Shown here: positions 9,812 through 19,991 of the stretch, one piece after another
Numbering within the stretch: the first letter of the stretch is position 1
How the letters are laid out: each line of letters starts with the position of its first letter
Source of the DNA: Demequina litorisediminis
Lineage (GTDB): Bacteria; Actinomycetota; Actinomycetes; Actinomycetales; Demequinaceae
Direction: 5' to 3'
Length of the DNA: 64,000 bases
Assembly: GCF_030161615.1 (NCBI RefSeq)
Contig: NZ_BSUN01000001.1
Span: 930,001-994,000, forward strand
The notes under the pieces: model-generated
Seen by the model: only the letters and a program-made list of their open reading frames with translations
Told to the model about the DNA's origin: nothing
Database searches by the model: none
Position numbers and translations under genes: made by a program

Positions 9812-10759
9812 TCAACGACGGTGGGCGCGTCCCGCCTCGTACAGCGCGATCGATGCCGCCACGGAGGCGTTGAGGCTTTCCACCTCGCCGATGGGGATCG
9901 ACACGATCTGGTCGCAGGTCTCGCGCACCAGGCGCGAGATGCCCGCGCCCTCGGAGCCCACCACGATCACCAGCGGCTCACCGAGCAGCGTGGACTCGTG
10001 CAGATCGACCTCACCGCCCGCATCGAGGCCGATGACGAACCGCCCTGCGCTCTTGTAGGTCTCGAGCGTGCGGGTGAGGTTGGTCGCGCGGGCCACGGGG
10101 ATGCGGGCGGCCGCACCGGCGGACACCTTCCAGGCGGCCACCGTGACGCCCGCGGCGCGACGCTCGGGGACCACGATGCCGGCAGCGCCGAAGGCGGCGG
10201 CGGAACGCATGATCGCGCCGAGGTTGCGCGGGTCCTGGATGCCGTCGAGTACCGCGATGGGGGCATCGGACGCCAGCAGGTCTTCGGCGTCGGCGTACTC
10301 GTAGGACGGGACCTCGAGCGCGACGCCCTGGTGAGGCGACCCGCCAGCCATCGCGTCGAGGGTGGCCTTGGTGACCTCACGGACGTGCACACCGTGCTCC
10401 ACGGCGAGCGACACGATCTCGGTGATGCGCGCATCGGCGTCAATGCGGTTGAAGATGCTCAAACCCGTGGACGGGACGTTCATGCGCAGCGCCTCGAGCA
10501 CGCTGTTGCGGCCGATCGCGAGTTCCGCGGATGCCGACGTCCGGTCGCGCGGGGTCACGCGGCCCTTCGGCTTCTTCGCGGCCTCGACCTCGGCGCGCTT
10601 CTTCGCCTTGTAGGCCTTGTGATAGGGCCGGTCCTCGGCCTTCGGGGTGGGGCCCTTGCCCTCAAGCGCCTTGCGCCCGTGACCGCCGGTGCCGACCTGC
10701 GCGCCCTTCTTGGAGCCCGCGTTGCGAGTGGCGCCGCGGCGCTTCGAGTTACCTGCCAT
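9812..10759 (-). CDS. rlmB: 23S rRNA 2'-O-ribose methyltransferase RlmB-like (TrmH/SpoU family)
   Basis: 315 residues, intact. A Lys/Arg/Gly-rich N-terminus (about 1-70) precedes the substrate-binding domain (SASAELAIGRNSVLEAL) and the SPOUT domain with motif 1 GIQDPRNLGAIMRSA, motif 2 VVGSEGAGISRL and motif 3 IPIGEVESLNASVAASI. Start at 10759 (MAGNSKRRG) fits homologues; the open frame continues upstream to 10888 only through repeat B1. Usual target is G2251 of 23S rRNA. In many Actinobacteria it follows cysS, as here, though repeat B1 separates them. Confidence 0.92.
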   Translation of the reverse strand: MAGNSKRRGATRNAGSKKGAQVGTGGHGRKALEGKGPTPKAEDRPYHKAYKAKKRAEVEAAKKPKGRVTPRDRTSASAELAIGRNSVLEALRMNVPSTGLSIFNRIDADARITEIVSLAVEHGVHVREVTKATLDAMAGGSPHQGVALEVPSYEYADAEDLLASDAPIAVLDGIQDPRNLGAIMRSAAAFGAAGIVVPERRAAGVTVAAWKVSAGAAARIPVARATNLTRTLETYKSAGRFVIGLDAGGEVDLHESTLLGEPLVIVVGSEGAGISRLVRETCDQIVSIPIGEVESLNASVAASIALYEAGRAHRR

Positions 10760-10802
10760 AGGGACAAGGGTAGTCGGACCGGGGCGTCCCCCTCGATTCG
10801 CA

Positions 10803-10905
10803 ATCCGTTTGGCCCACACCTGTGACGCATGGGACGTATGCGAACAATGATTATGGGGCACCAGACACAGCCGCCACTTCAGCCCCACGCGTGGGCCAAA
10901 CGGAT
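10803..10905. repeat. intergenic palindromic repeat, family B copy 1
   Basis: Outer arms CCGTTTGGCCCACACC and CACGCGTGGGCCAAACGG are inverted repeats about 100 bp apart. It lies between the start of rlmB and the end of cysS, both minus strand. Related copies at 14813, 38826 and 39884. Inner sequence is poorly conserved. Function unknown. Confidence 0.8.
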
Positions 10906-10936
10906 CCCGTGCCGAACGGTGCGGGACGGGCGGTGC

Positions 10937-10959
10937 GGGCCGGGCGGGGCGGGGCGGGA
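10937..10959 (+). other. G-quadruplex-type G-run
   Basis: Four or more GGG/GGGG runs separated by one to two bases (GGGCCGGGCGGGGCGGGGC then GGG) in the 235-bp gap between cysS and rlmB, on the strand opposite to both genes. The motif fits the G-quadruplex pattern; no function is shown. Confidence 0.45.
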
Positions 10960-10994
10960 CGACCGGTGTGGCCGGCCGCCGGATGACGAGGGGG

Positions 10995-12410
10995 CTAGCC
11001 CTGCAGCGACCACCGGGCGCCGTCGGCGGCGTCCTCGATCACGATGCCGGCCTCGGCAAGGCGGTCGCGGATCGCATCGGCAGTGCCCCAGTCCTTGGCT
11101 GCACGCGCATCGGCCCTGGCCTGGATGTCAGCCTGCACCAACGAGTCGAGTGCCGTCATCGCGGCGCCAGCGCCCGAATCCGCCGACGCCCACGTCTCTC
11201 CCGCCGGGTCAAGCCCCAGCACGTCGAGCATGGCACGCACGGACAGCAGCGCCTCGGCGACCGCGGCCTCGTCCCCGCCGGTGAGCGCGGCATTGCCCGC
11301 ACGGACCGTCTCGTGCACGTGCGCGAGGGCGCGCGGCACCGACAGGTCATCGTCCATGGCCTCCACGAACGCCTCGGGGAGGTCGGTGGCCTGCACCTGG
11401 GCAAGCGTCACGTCACCCACCCGATCCGAGGCCCGCTGAACGAAGCCCGCGAGGCGGTTCCAGGTCGCGGTGGCGTCCTCCATGGTCTGCTCCGAGTACT
11501 CGAGCATGGACCGGTAGTGAACCCCCGCCAGCGCCAGCCGCAGTGCCGCGGCCGGGTAGCGCGACAGCACCTCGGACACCAGCAGGCCGTTGCCGAGCGA
11601 CTTCGACATCTTCGCCCCGGACTGCGTCACCCACGCAGAGTGCATCCACAGTTGCGCGAAGGCATAGCCGGCACCACGCGACTGCGCCTGCTCGTTCTCG
11701 TGGTGCGGGAAGCGCAGGTCGAGGCCTCCGCCGTGAATGTCGAACGCGTCGCCCAGGAACCGGCGCGCCATCGCGGAGCACTCGATGTGCCAGCCGGGCC
11801 GCCCCGGTCCCCACGGTGAGTCCCACGATGCCGTCTCGGGCTCCGAAGACTTCCTCGCCTTCCACAGCGCGAAGTCGCGCGGGTCGTGCTTGTCGTCAGC
11901 GGGGGCATCGGGCGCAGGCGTCAGGTCGTCGAGCGCCTGGCGGGTCAGCGAGCCGTAGTCGTCGAAGGATCGCACGTCGAAGTACACGGAACCCGAGAGC
12001 TCGTAGGCGTGGCCGCGCTCGACCAGGCGCTGCACCAGGGCGATGATCTCTGGGATGTGTCCCGTGGCGCGCGGCTCGGCGGCCGGGGGCTTCACTCCCA
12101 CCGCAGCGTAGGCGGCCTGGAACTCGCGCTCATACGTCAGCGCCCACTGCCACCACGGCACGCCTGCCTCGGCGGCCTTGGCAAGCGTCTTGTCGTCGAT
12201 GTCGGTGACGTTGCGCACCATGGTGACCTCGTGGCCGGTGCGCTCCAGCCAGCGCTGCAGCACGTCGAACGCGACGGCGCTACGCAGGTGACCGACGTGA
12301 GGAGAGCTCTGCACGGTGGGCCCGCACAGGTAGATGCCCACCTTCCCGGGCTCGAGCGGCGCGAAGGCACGCTCGGTACGGGTAGAGGTATCGAACAGCG
12401 TCAGAGTCAC
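10995..12410 (-). CDS. cysS: cysteinyl-tRNA synthetase
   Basis: 471 residues, intact. Charges tRNA-Cys. The class-I HIGH motif is SPHVGHLRS (about 37-45) and KMSKS is KMSKSLGN (about 270). Zinc-ligand residues include LCGP near 29 and the HHEN region. Two AGCT sites inside it (near 11998 and 12305, both GAGAGCTC) are intact, which is why this long gene has no frameshift. Gene order carD-ispD-ispF-cysS-rlmB is a conserved actinobacterial block; the gap to ispF is 10 nt. Confidence 0.97.
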   Translation of the reverse strand: MTLTLFDTSTRTERAFAPLEPGKVGIYLCGPTVQSSPHVGHLRSAVAFDVLQRWLERTGHEVTMVRNVTDIDDKTLAKAAEAGVPWWQWALTYEREFQAAYAAVGVKPPAAEPRATGHIPEIIALVQRLVERGHAYELSGSVYFDVRSFDDYGSLTRQALDDLTPAPDAPADDKHDPRDFALWKARKSSEPETASWDSPWGPGRPGWHIECSAMARRFLGDAFDIHGGGLDLRFPHHENEQAQSRGAGYAFAQLWMHSAWVTQSGAKMSKSLGNGLLVSEVLSRYPAAALRLALAGVHYRSMLEYSEQTMEDATATWNRLAGFVQRASDRVGDVTLAQVQATDLPEAFVEAMDDDLSVPRALAHVHETVRAGNAALTGGDEAAVAEALLSVRAMLDVLGLDPAGETWASADSGAGAAMTALDSLVQADIQARADARAAKDWGTADAIRDRLAEAGIVIEDAADGARWSLQG

Positions 12411-12420
12411 GCGAGCCAGG

Positions 12421-12909
12421 CTACCGGTCCGATGCGGGGAAGACGAGTGCCGTCGCGATCCCCGCGATCCCCTCGCCGCGGCCCGTCAGGCCAAGGCCGT
12501 CCGTGGTGGTTGCCGAGAGGCTGACCGGGGCGCCGATGGCTGCGCTCAGTACCGCCTCTGCCTCGGCTCGGCGCGGTGCCACCTTGGGACGGTTGCCCAG
12601 GACCTGCACCGCCACGTTGCCGATCTCGAAGCCCGCAGCGCGGACACGCCGGGCTGTCTCTTCCAGGAGCGCGACGCCGCTGGAGCCCGCCCATTCGGGC
12701 CGGTCGGTGCCGTAGTTCGAGCCGAGGTCACCAAGGCCCGCGGCGCTCAGGAGCGCGTCGCAGGCCGCGTGCGCGGCGCAGTCGCCGTCGGAATGGCCCG
12801 TCAGCGGGGTCTCGTCCGGCCAGGTCAGTCCTGCGAGAGCGAGGTCGCCGTCGCCGGGGGCGCCGAAGGCGTGAACGTCGACACCTTGGCCGATGCGGGG
12901 CATGGTCAT
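12421..12909 (-). CDS. ispF: 2-C-methyl-D-erythritol 2,4-cyclodiphosphate synthase
   Basis: 162 residues, intact. Fifth step of the MEP isoprenoid pathway. Metal-binding GVDVHAF and [17 protein letters not shown] motifs at about 9-15 and 38-54; [15 protein letters not shown] near the C-terminus. Start at 12909 overlaps the ispD stop (ATGA-type), so translation is probably coupled. Confidence 0.97.
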   Translation of the reverse strand: MTMPRIGQGVDVHAFGAPGDGDLALAGLTWPDETPLTGHSDGDCAAHAACDALLSAAGLGDLGSNYGTDRPEWAGSSGVALLEETARRVRAAGFEIGNVAVQVLGNRPKVAPRRAEAEAVLSAAIGAPVSLSATTTDGLGLTGRGEGIAGIATALVFPASDR

Positions 12910-13574
12910 GCGGGCTCCTTCGCCTGGGTGGCGACGGCCGATGCCAGCGCAAGGTCCAGCGGGCGCGTCACCTTAAACCCGCGTTCGTCGCCGGGAAGTT
13001 CGACGACCCGGAAACCCGCCGCGAGGGCGAGTTGGGCATCGTCGGTAGCAGCCGCATCGGCCGCCTGGGCATGCGCCGCGGTGGCCGCGGCCATCGTGAA
13101 GACCTGGGGGGTCTGGACGGCGCGCAACGCGTCACGGTCCACGGTGGCACCGAGTCCGCCATCGTTCGAGGCGGCGACGAGGGTATCGACGACGGGCACC
13201 ACCGGGACGGCGCCATCGGCCCCGGCCTCGACGGCGGCGACAAGCGCGCGCATGACGGTCGCCGGTTGGAAGGCGCGCGCCGCGTCGTGGATGAGGACGA
13301 TGCTCGCCTCGGCGGGCAGTGCCGCAAGGCCGGCAGCGACGGACTCCTGACGCTCCTCTCCGCCGGCCACCACCGTGGCGCGAGGAACGGCCGCCCGGAA
13401 CTCCGCCAGGTGTGCGCTCGGCGCCGTGACGACCACGGCATCGGCCACCTGGAGGACAGCCTCGACAGCCCACACGACGAGCGGGCGCCCCTGGACCTCC
13501 ACGAGGGCCTTGGGGACGTCCGCTCCCAATCGCGAACCCGAACCGGCGGCCGTGACGACCGCCGCGACGGTCAC
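12906..13574 (-). CDS. ispD: 2-C-methyl-D-erythritol 4-phosphate cytidylyltransferase
   Basis: 222 residues, intact. Nucleotidyltransferase signature [19 protein letters not shown] at the N-terminus and LIHDAARAF (about 104-112). GTG start at 13574 overlaps the carD TGA by 2 nt. With ispF it forms the usual IspD-IspF pair in one operon behind carD. Confidence 0.95.
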   Translation of the reverse strand: MTVAAVVTAAGSGSRLGADVPKALVEVQGRPLVVWAVEAVLQVADAVVVTAPSAHLAEFRAAVPRATVVAGGEERQESVAAGLAALPAEASIVLIHDAARAFQPATVMRALVAAVEAGADGAVPVVPVVDTLVAASNDGGLGATVDRDALRAVQTPQVFTMAAATAAHAQAADAAATDDAQLALAAGFRVVELPGDERGFKVTRPLDLALASAVATQAKEPA

Positions 13575-14055
13575 GACGCGAGGACCTCGTCGAGGCGCTT
13601 CTCGGCGGTGGGCTCGTCGCACTTCTCGGCCAGCGCGAGGCTCGCTCACGAGGATCTGGCGCGCCTTGTGCAGCATGCGCTTCTCGCCCGCGGACAGACC
13701 CTTGTCGGTGTCACGGCGGGACAGGTCACGGACCACCTCGGCCACGCGGATGACGTCGCCGGAGGCGAGCCTTCTCCACGTTGGCCTTGTAGCGACGCGA
13801 CCAGTTGGTGGGCTCCTCGATGTAGGGCTCACGCAACACATCGAAGACCTTCTCGAGGCCTTCCTTGTCGACGACATCCCTCACGCCGACGAGGTCGACG
13901 TTCTCCGCGGGCACCTCAATGGTGAGGTCTCCCTGCGCCACCTTGAGTTTGAGGTAGGTCTTCTCCTCGCCCCGGATAACGCGCTTCTTGATGTCCTGGA
14001 TCTGCGCCGCACCGTGGTGCGGGTAGACGACGGTCTCGCCGACGGCAAAGTTCAT
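13571..14055 (-). CDS. carD: CarD-family RNA polymerase-binding transcription regulator
   Basis: 160 residues after correcting AGCT indels at about 13770 (AAGCTC) and 13650 (GAGCTC). N-terminal RNAP-interaction domain [20 protein letters not shown]-terminal DNA-binding part contains [20 protein letters not shown]. Stabilises open complexes at rRNA and other promoters in actinobacteria. The internal ATG at 14055 is preferred because GAAGGGG lies 10 nt upstream; ATG at 14085 is possible. First gene of carD-ispD-ispF. Confidence 0.94.
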
Positions 14056-14097
14056 GGTGCTGTGTGCCCCTTCGTAGAGATTCATAGTCTAACATTC

Positions 14098-14120
14098 CGC
14101 CCCTGTGAATAACAGGGGCG
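14098..14120 (-). promoter_or_regulatory. short hairpin upstream of carD
   Basis: CGCCCCTGT and its inverted copy ACAGGGGCG flank a 5-6 nt loop, about 45 nt before the carD start. It could be a leader hairpin or operator. No T-run, so not clearly a terminator. Confidence 0.35.
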
Positions 14121-14247
14121 TCATTTACCAGCGCGGCCCTCGCGCGCGCGTGGATCCGCGCGCGCGAGCAGAACAGACGGCCCGCGGTGCGCGGTGCCCG
14201 CGCGGGCCACTATCCTGGTCGCAGCCGTCTCCCCGGAAGGAACCGCA

Positions 14248-14719
14248 GTGAAGGCTCACCGTCCCCGCCCGACTCGCCGCCGCGTCGATGGCCGCCGTCG
14301 CGCTCGCCGGATGCTCCTACGTGAACCCCATCACGACTCACAAGAACTACTCGGCGTCCGATGGCACGCAGGCTCGTGGTGGGTGACGTCTCGGCGCTCA
14401 ACCTCATCGTGTTGACCGCGGCCGAGGGCTCGCCCGCGACCCTCATCGGCACGCTCGTCAACGACACCGCCGAGGACATCGCCGTGGAGGTGTCGATCGA
14501 CGGCGAGACGTCGACGTCCCTCACCCTCGAGGCGGACTCGACCCTCGCCTGGGCCCCCAGGACGGTGACGCCGAGGTCTCGGGCACCGCGACCGCCGCGC
14601 CCGGCTCCATCGTTGTCGTCGGCTTCACCGCCAACCTCTCCGAGGTTGATTCGGTGGACGTCCCCGTTCTCGACGGCACGCTGCCCGAGTACGCGGACAC
14701 GCTGGCCGCTATCGGCTAG
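14248..14719 (+). CDS. lipoprotein of unknown function
   Basis: 156 residues after removing AGCT insertions at about 14253 and 14371 and restoring one G in the run at about 14553. Signal peptide VKLTVPARLAAASMAAVALA then lipobox LAGC (Cys at about 22). The mature part is a single small beta-rich-looking domain (LVVGDVSALNLIVLTAA, later GSIVVVGFTANL), suggestive of a copper-chaperone-like or DUF461-type fold, but no family is certain. GTG start with GGAAGGA 8 nt upstream. Monocistronic, convergent with pstB. Confidence 0.7.
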
Positions 14720-14739
14720 CCGCACAGCCTTCGTCGCGC

Positions 14740-14771
14740 CGGCCCCGCTTCCCTTCTGGGACGCGGGGCCG
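14740..14771 (+). terminator. terminator hairpin after the lipoprotein gene
   Basis: CGGCCCCGC pairs with GCGGGGCCG across a 14-nt loop, 20 nt after the lipoprotein stop. The 3' arm continues into a GCCGATGC octamer. No good T-run. Confidence 0.6.
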
Positions 14772-14812
14772 ATGCGCGTGTGGGCACGGGTGTCCGAACG
14801 CCGCGCCTCACG

Positions 14813-14915
14813 ATCTGTTTGGCCCCCGGCTGGGACCTGTGTGACCGCTGAGACCCGTGGGAATGCCCACGCGGCACAGGAACACACATCTGTCACCACC
14901 GTGGGCCAGACGGAG
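14813..14915. repeat. intergenic palindromic repeat, family B copy 2
   Basis: Arms CTGTTTGGCCCCC and GTGGGCCAGACGGAG about 100 bp apart, plus inner inverted pieces CCTGTGTGA and TCTGTCACC. It lies in the 306-bp gap between the convergent lipoprotein and pstB genes. The remainder of that gap (14916-15025) shows nothing recognisable. Confidence 0.72.
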
Positions 14916-15025
14916 GGTGTGCTGGCGGGGTGGCCGGGGAGAGAGCCTGGCCCCTGCGGACCGCCCACATGACTACGGGGCGCCGATACCGCAGCACCGA
15001 CGCCCCGAAGCGGGTCACGCGTGGA

Positions 15026-15806
15026 TCAACCGAAGCGGCCCGAGATGTAGTCCTCGGTGGCCTTCTCCGACGGCGTGGAGAACATGGTGGGCGTGTCGTT
15101 CATCTCGATGAGCCTTGCCCGGCTTGCCGGTGCCCGCGATGTTGAAGAACGCCGTGCGGTCGGACACACGCGCGGCCTGCTGCATGTTGTGGGTCACGAT
15201 CACGATCGTGTACTGGTCCTTGAGCTCCGCCATCAGGTCCTCGATCGCGAGGGTCGAGATGGGGTCAAGCGCGGAACAGGGCTCGTCCATCAAGAGCACG
15301 TCGGGCTTGATCGCGATCGCACGCGCAATGCACAGACGCTGCTGCTGACCGCCCGAGAGCGACGACCCCGGACGGTCGAGGCGGTCCTTGACCTCGTTCC
15401 AGAGGTTGGCGCCGCGCAGCGACTCCTCGACCAGGTCCTCGGCTTCCGACTTCGAGACGCGCTTGTTGTTGAGGCGGTAGCCGGCGATGACGTTCTCCGC
15501 GATCGACATCGTGGGGAACGGGTTGGGGCGCTGGAACACCATGCCCACGTGGCGGCGCACCGTCACCGGGTCCACGTTGTCGCCGTAGAGGTTCACACCG
15601 TCGATCAGCACCTCACCCTCGACGCGAGCGCCGGGGATGACCTCGTGCATGCGGTTCAGGGTGCGAAGGAAGGTGGACTTGCCACAGCCGGACGGGCCGA
15701 TGAAGGCCGTGATCGACTTGGGCTCGATCGACAAGGACACGTCCTCGACGGCCAGGAAGTCGCCGTAGTAGACGTTCAGGTTGTTGATGTCGATGCGCTT
15801 GGTCAC
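15026..15806 (-). CDS. pstB: phosphate ABC transporter ATP-binding protein
   Basis: 259 residues after one AGCT indel (about 15113) near the C-terminus; without correction the last 20 residues are scrambled. Walker [39 protein letters not shown] and IVTHNMQQA are present. GTG start at 15806, 20 nt after pstA. Energises high-affinity phosphate import with PstCA. Last gene of pstSCAB. Confidence 0.96.
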
Positions 15807-15826
15807 TGCTGGCTCCGGTTCTGGCT

Positions 15827-16794
15827 CTAGCGGCCGGACTTGGGGGAGAAGTACTTGGCGATGAGTCGGGCGATGAGGTTCAGCGCCATGACGATGAGGA
15901 TCAGGACGAGCGCGGCGGCCCAGGCCCGGTACTCGGGGATGGCGGCAATGCAAGCAGCATCCTCGGGGCTACACGGCAGCGTGCCCTTCTCATACTCCGA
16001 GATGATGTACACGGGCAGGCTCATCATGCGGCCGTCGAACAGGTTCCAGTTGAGCGAGTCCGCGACGCCGACCGCCACCAGGAGCGGCGCGGTCTCGCCC
16101 ACCACGCGGGCAATCGACAGCGTGATACCGGTGGTGATGCCCGCGATGGAGGTGCGCAGCACCACCTTGAGGACCGTCAGCCACTTCGGCACACCCAGCG
16201 CGTATGCGGCCTCGCGCAGGCTCGTTGGGCACGAGGCGCAGCATCTCCTCGCTCGAGCGCACCACGACGGGGATCATGAGCACGCTCAGCGCGATCGCGC
16301 CGACGATGCCCAGGCTTGGTGCCGGGACCCATCACGATGGCGAACAGCGAGTAGGCGAACAGGCCCGCGACGATCGACGGGATGCCGGTCATGACATCCA
16401 CAAAGAAGGTGATCGCGCGCTGCAGCCAGCCGCTGCCGTACTCCACCAGGTAGATCGCAGTCAGCAGGCCGATCGGCACCGAGATGAGGGTCGCGGCGAG
16501 CGTCATCATCAAGGTGCCGACGATGGCGTGGCTGATGCCGCCGTACGGTGCGTCGCCACCGAAGATGCCGCGCATCGTCTGGTTGAGGAACTCGAAGTTG
16601 AAGCCCGCGTCCATGCCCTCCGCGTCGGAGATCATGAAGCGGTCGAGGCCCTTGACCACCACGGTGACGCACAGCCACACCAGCGGGATCACGGCCAGGA
16701 TGAAGGCGCCATAGATCAGCGCCGTCATGGCGCGGTTCTTGGCGCGGCGCGAGGCGGAGATCTCGCCGAACGCGGAGGGTGCCTGGATAGCCAT
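15827..16794 (-). CDS. pstA: phosphate ABC transporter permease PstA
   Basis: 321 residues after AGCT indels at about 16314 (AAGCTG) and 16216 (GAGCTG). Six predicted helices; the EAA-type cytoplasmic loop reads [19 protein letters not shown] after correction. ATG at 16794 overlaps the pstC TGA (TGATG), indicating coupled translation. Confidence 0.95.
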
Positions 16795-17797
16795 CAGTTC
16801 GCTCCCGAGAAGTCCTTGCGGCGCGACACAATCCAGCGCGCGAGCATGTTGACGAGCAGCGTGATCACAAACAGCGCGAGACCCATCGCGATCAGCGAGC
16901 CTCACACCCATGGCGTTGGCCTCGGGGAACTGCAGCGCGATGTAGGCCGCGATGGTGTTGTGCTGGTTGGGCTGCAGGATCTGGGCGCTGAAGGCTCAGT
17001 CCGGGGCTGATGATCATCAGGACGGCCATTGTCTCACCGAGCGCACGGCCAAGGCCCAGCATCGTCGCACCGATCATGCCGGAGCGGCCGAACGGGAAGA
17101 CGGCCATCTTGATCATCTCCCAGCGGGTCGCACCCATGGCGAGCGCGGCCTCCTCGTGCAGGCTTGGGAGTCTGCAGGAACACCTCGCGCGAGACCGCCG
17201 TGATGATCGGCAGGATCATGATGGCGAGCACGATGCCAGCGCTCATGGCGACGCGACCCGTGAAGATGTCACCCGACTCCGGCGGAGCGAAGAGCGGGAT
17301 GAAACCCAGGTAGTCCGCAAGGAACTGGTAAAACGGCGTGAGGAAGGGCACCAGCACCGCAACGCCCCACAGGCCGTAGACCACGGAGGGCACGGCCGCG
17401 AGCAGGTCGATGAGGTAGCCCAGTCCCTGCGCAAGCCTGCGCGGGGCGTAGTGCGAGATGAACAGCGCGATGCCGATGGACACCGGGGTGGAGATCAGCA
17501 GCGCGATGATCGAGATCACCAAGGTGCCGAAGATCAGGAAGCCGATGATCTCCATCAGCGACTGACCCGACTCGGGCTTGATGAACGACACCGACTCGCC
17601 CAGGCTCCTCCGCAGACGAGCCTGATCGCGGGCCACGCCTCGACAAGGAGGAACGTGGCAACCGCCGCGAGGGTGATGAGGATCAGGGCGCCGGCGCCGG
17701 TGGACAACCACCGGAACACTCGGTTCGCGGAGGCACCGGGATGGGTGCCGTAATCACTCGCGGCCTGGGCTTCAGGCGTCGAGGTGCTCGATGTCAC
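16794..17797 (-). CDS. pstC: phosphate ABC transporter permease PstC
   Basis: 332 residues after five AGCT insertions (about 17627, 17605, 17163, 16994, 16901); five separate frames become one. Six predicted helices, loop [18 protein letters not shown] characteristic of PstC. GTG start at 17797 with GAGGGAGA upstream. Follows pstS behind a hairpin that may limit read-through, so permeases can be made in lower amount than the binding protein. Confidence 0.95.
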
Positions 17798-17843
17798 GCG
17801 CGGGTCTCCCTCAGGGTGAACGTCGTGGGTGATGACAGAAGGC

Positions 17844-17875
17844 GGTGGGCCCACCCTAACCGGGCGGGCCCACCA
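17844..17875 (-). terminator. hairpin between pstS and pstC (attenuating terminator)
   Basis: GGTGGGCCC pairs with its complement across about 13 nt, 20 nt after the pstS stop and about 47 nt before the pstC start. Partial termination here would favour PstS over PstCAB, as in other binding-protein operons (inference). Confidence 0.6.
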
Positions 17876-17895
17876 CCGTTAAGCCCTGTACTGGA

Positions 17896-19050
17896 TTAGG
17901 AAGCCACTTCGATGCTGTCGAGGATCGAGGCGATCTGCGTCTGCAGGCTCCGCGGTCAGCGGCGCCGAGCCGGCGGCATCGGCCGAGACCTGCTGGCCCT
18001 CGGCGGAGGCGACGTACTTCTCGAAGCCGACGACCAGGTCGCGGGTCTCCTGGTCCGAGTACGACGAGCACACGATGTGGTAGGCTCACGAGGGTCAGGG
18101 GGTAGGCCGACGAGTCGGTCGTGGTGCGGTCGATGGCGTAGGCCAGGTCGTTCTCACCGTTGGCGTCCTCCGACAGCGGCGACGCGGCGACGATGTTCGC
18201 GGCGGCCTCGGCCGAGAAGGGCACGTACTCCTCGCCCACCTTCAGCGACACGGTGCCAAGCGAGCCTGCACGCGAGGCGTCGGCGTAGCCGATCGAGTTC
18301 GGGGTGGCGGTGACGCCCTCGACGAGTGCCGAGGTGCCGTCGAAGCCGACGCGCTGCGCGGAGGTCTCGGGGAACTCCTTCGAGGCCTCGTAGCCCCAGG
18401 CGCCGTCGCCGGCCTGCTCGAGGTAGTCGGTGAAGTTCTCGGACGTGCCGGACGAGTCCGAGCGGTGCGCGACCGTGATGGTCTCCGCGGGCAGGCTCGA
18501 CGTCGGGGTTCTGGTCGGCGATGGCCGGGTCATCCCACGAGGTGATGACGCCGTCGAAGATCTTGGCGATGGTGCCCGCGTCGAGGTTGAGCGACGTGAC
18601 GCCCTCGACGTTGAAGATCACCGCGACGGGCGAGATGTACATGGGGAGGTGGTAGGCGCCACCGTCGCCACAGACCTCAACGGCCTGCTCGTACTCGCCG
18701 GCCTCGAGGAGACCGTCGGAGCCGGCGAAGGGCACGGCGCCGGAGAGGAACTGCTCGATGCCGCCACCGGAGCCGACCGGGTCGTAGCCCACGGTCACGT
18801 CGGGGTTGGCTTCCTGGAACTTCGCGCGCCACGCGTCCATGGCCGACTCCTGCGACGACGCGCCAGCGCCCTGCAGGTTGCCCGCGAGCGCGGTGGTCTC
18901 GGTGCCCGCATCGGCGGTGGCCGACGAGGTGGCCTCGGCGGAAGCCGACTCCGACTCGGCGGGAGCCTCGTTCGAGGGCGAGCAAGCGGCCAGCGCGAAC
19001 GTCAGCGCGGCAGCCGAGACAACGGCACCGCTGCGGTATGCGATCTTCAC
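17896..19050 (-). CDS. pstS: phosphate-binding lipoprotein
   Basis: 383 residues after AGCT indels at about 18497, 18085 and 17948. Signal peptide with lipobox ALAAC, then an Ala/Ser/Glu-rich spacer, then the phosphate-binding domain with QGAGASSQESAMDAW, DPVGSGGG and HRSDSSGTSENFTDYL (phosphate-contacting Ser/Asp region). GTG start at 19050 (VKIAYRSG) has GAGGA 9 nt upstream; GTG at 19065 is the alternative. PHO box about 95 bp upstream; first gene of pstSCAB. Confidence 0.95.
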
Positions 19051-19142
19051 AGTCTTGATCCTCACATGGATGGAAATCTGCAATGTGCTCCGGCCCCTTG
19101 CCGGACGACTCCAAGGTAGGGACGCTAGGTAACGCCTCGAAG

Positions 19143-19178
19143 GGGTGAAACTGAACTCCGGGTGAACGTTGGGTGAAC
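19143..19178 (-). promoter_or_regulatory. PHO box upstream of pstS
   Basis: On the minus strand: GTTCACCCAAC, GTTCACCCGGA, GTTCAGTTTCA, three 11-bp direct repeats. This matches the actinobacterial PHO-box pattern of 11-bp repeats with GTTCACC bound by PhoP/RegX3-type regulators. It lies 93-128 bp before the pstS start. Confidence 0.82.
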
Positions 19179-19225
19179 ACGGCGGCCCTCGCCAGGCGTC
19201 GTGACCGTTTCGTGATGTAAGAACG

Positions 19226-19273
19226 GCCGATGCCCGGGTGCGGCGACGTCTGTCACCGCACCCGGGCATCGGC
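19226..19273 (-). terminator. terminator of senX3-regX3
   Basis: Perfect 18-bp stem (GCCGATGCCCGGGTGCGG and complement) with a 12-nt loop, starting 21 nt after the regX3 stop. Both arms carry the GCCGATGC octamer that recurs through the window. Confidence 0.8.
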
Positions 19274-19293
19274 CCGCGCAATGCTGAGGCGAG

Positions 19294-19991
19294 TTACGCC
19301 TCGAAGGTGTACCCCACCCCGCGCACCGTCTGGATGAGCACCGGGTGCGACGGGTCGGCCTCGATGCGGCCGCGCAGACGCTTGATGTGGACGTCGAGGG
19401 TCTTGGTGTCGCCGAAGTAGTCGGCACCCCACACGCGGTCGATGATGACCTGGCGGGGCAGGACGCGGCCGGCGTTCTGCGCAAGCAGGTGCAGCAGCGA
19501 GAACTCCTTGGGCGGCAGCGACTGCACCTCCTCGCCACGCGTCACGGTGAGACGCTCGGGGTCGAGCGTGATGCCCGCCACGGTGAGGCGCTCGGGCTCG
19601 TCGGGGAAATCGACTGAGGCGGCGCTCTGGCGGCGCAGCACCGCCCGGATCCGCGCCACGAGGCTCGCGCGCCGAATAGGGCTTGGTGACGTAGTCATCG
19701 GCGCCCAGGCTCGAGGCCGATGATCTTGTCGACCTGATCGTCCTTGGCGGTCACCATGATGATGGGCACGTTGGAGCGCTCACGGATTTCGCGGAACACC
19801 TCGGTGCCGGACATGCGCGGAAGCATGAGGTCGAGGAGCACCACGTCCGCACCGTCACGCGTGAAGGCCTCCACGCCCTGCACGCCGTCCGCCGCGAGGA
19901 TCACATCGAACCCCTCGCGACGCAGCAGGTACTTCAGGGAGTCGCGGTACGACTCCTCGTCCTCCACAACAAGGATGCGGGCCTCGCTCAT
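19294..19991 (-). CDS. regX3: OmpR-family response regulator of the phosphate regulon
   Basis: 231 residues after AGCT indels at about 19708 (GAGCTG) and 19662 (GAGCTC), which restore the receiver-to-output junction LELGADDYVTKPYSARELVA. Phospho-acceptor Asp is in VVLLDLMLPRMSG (about 52); Thr and Lys switch residues MVTAKDD and TKPY. C-terminal winged helix with VIIDRVWGADYFGDTKTLDV and HIKRLRGRIE. ATGA overlap with senX3. Confidence 0.94.

Noticed and set aside
10829..11819. Plus-strand frames across repeat B1 and cysS
   Set aside because: No ribosome-binding site, low-complexity Arg/Pro/Gly residues, antisense to an intact cysS.
19226..19273. Perfect 18-bp inverted repeat as a mobile-element end
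   Set aside because: Single copy directly behind regX3 with terminator geometry.
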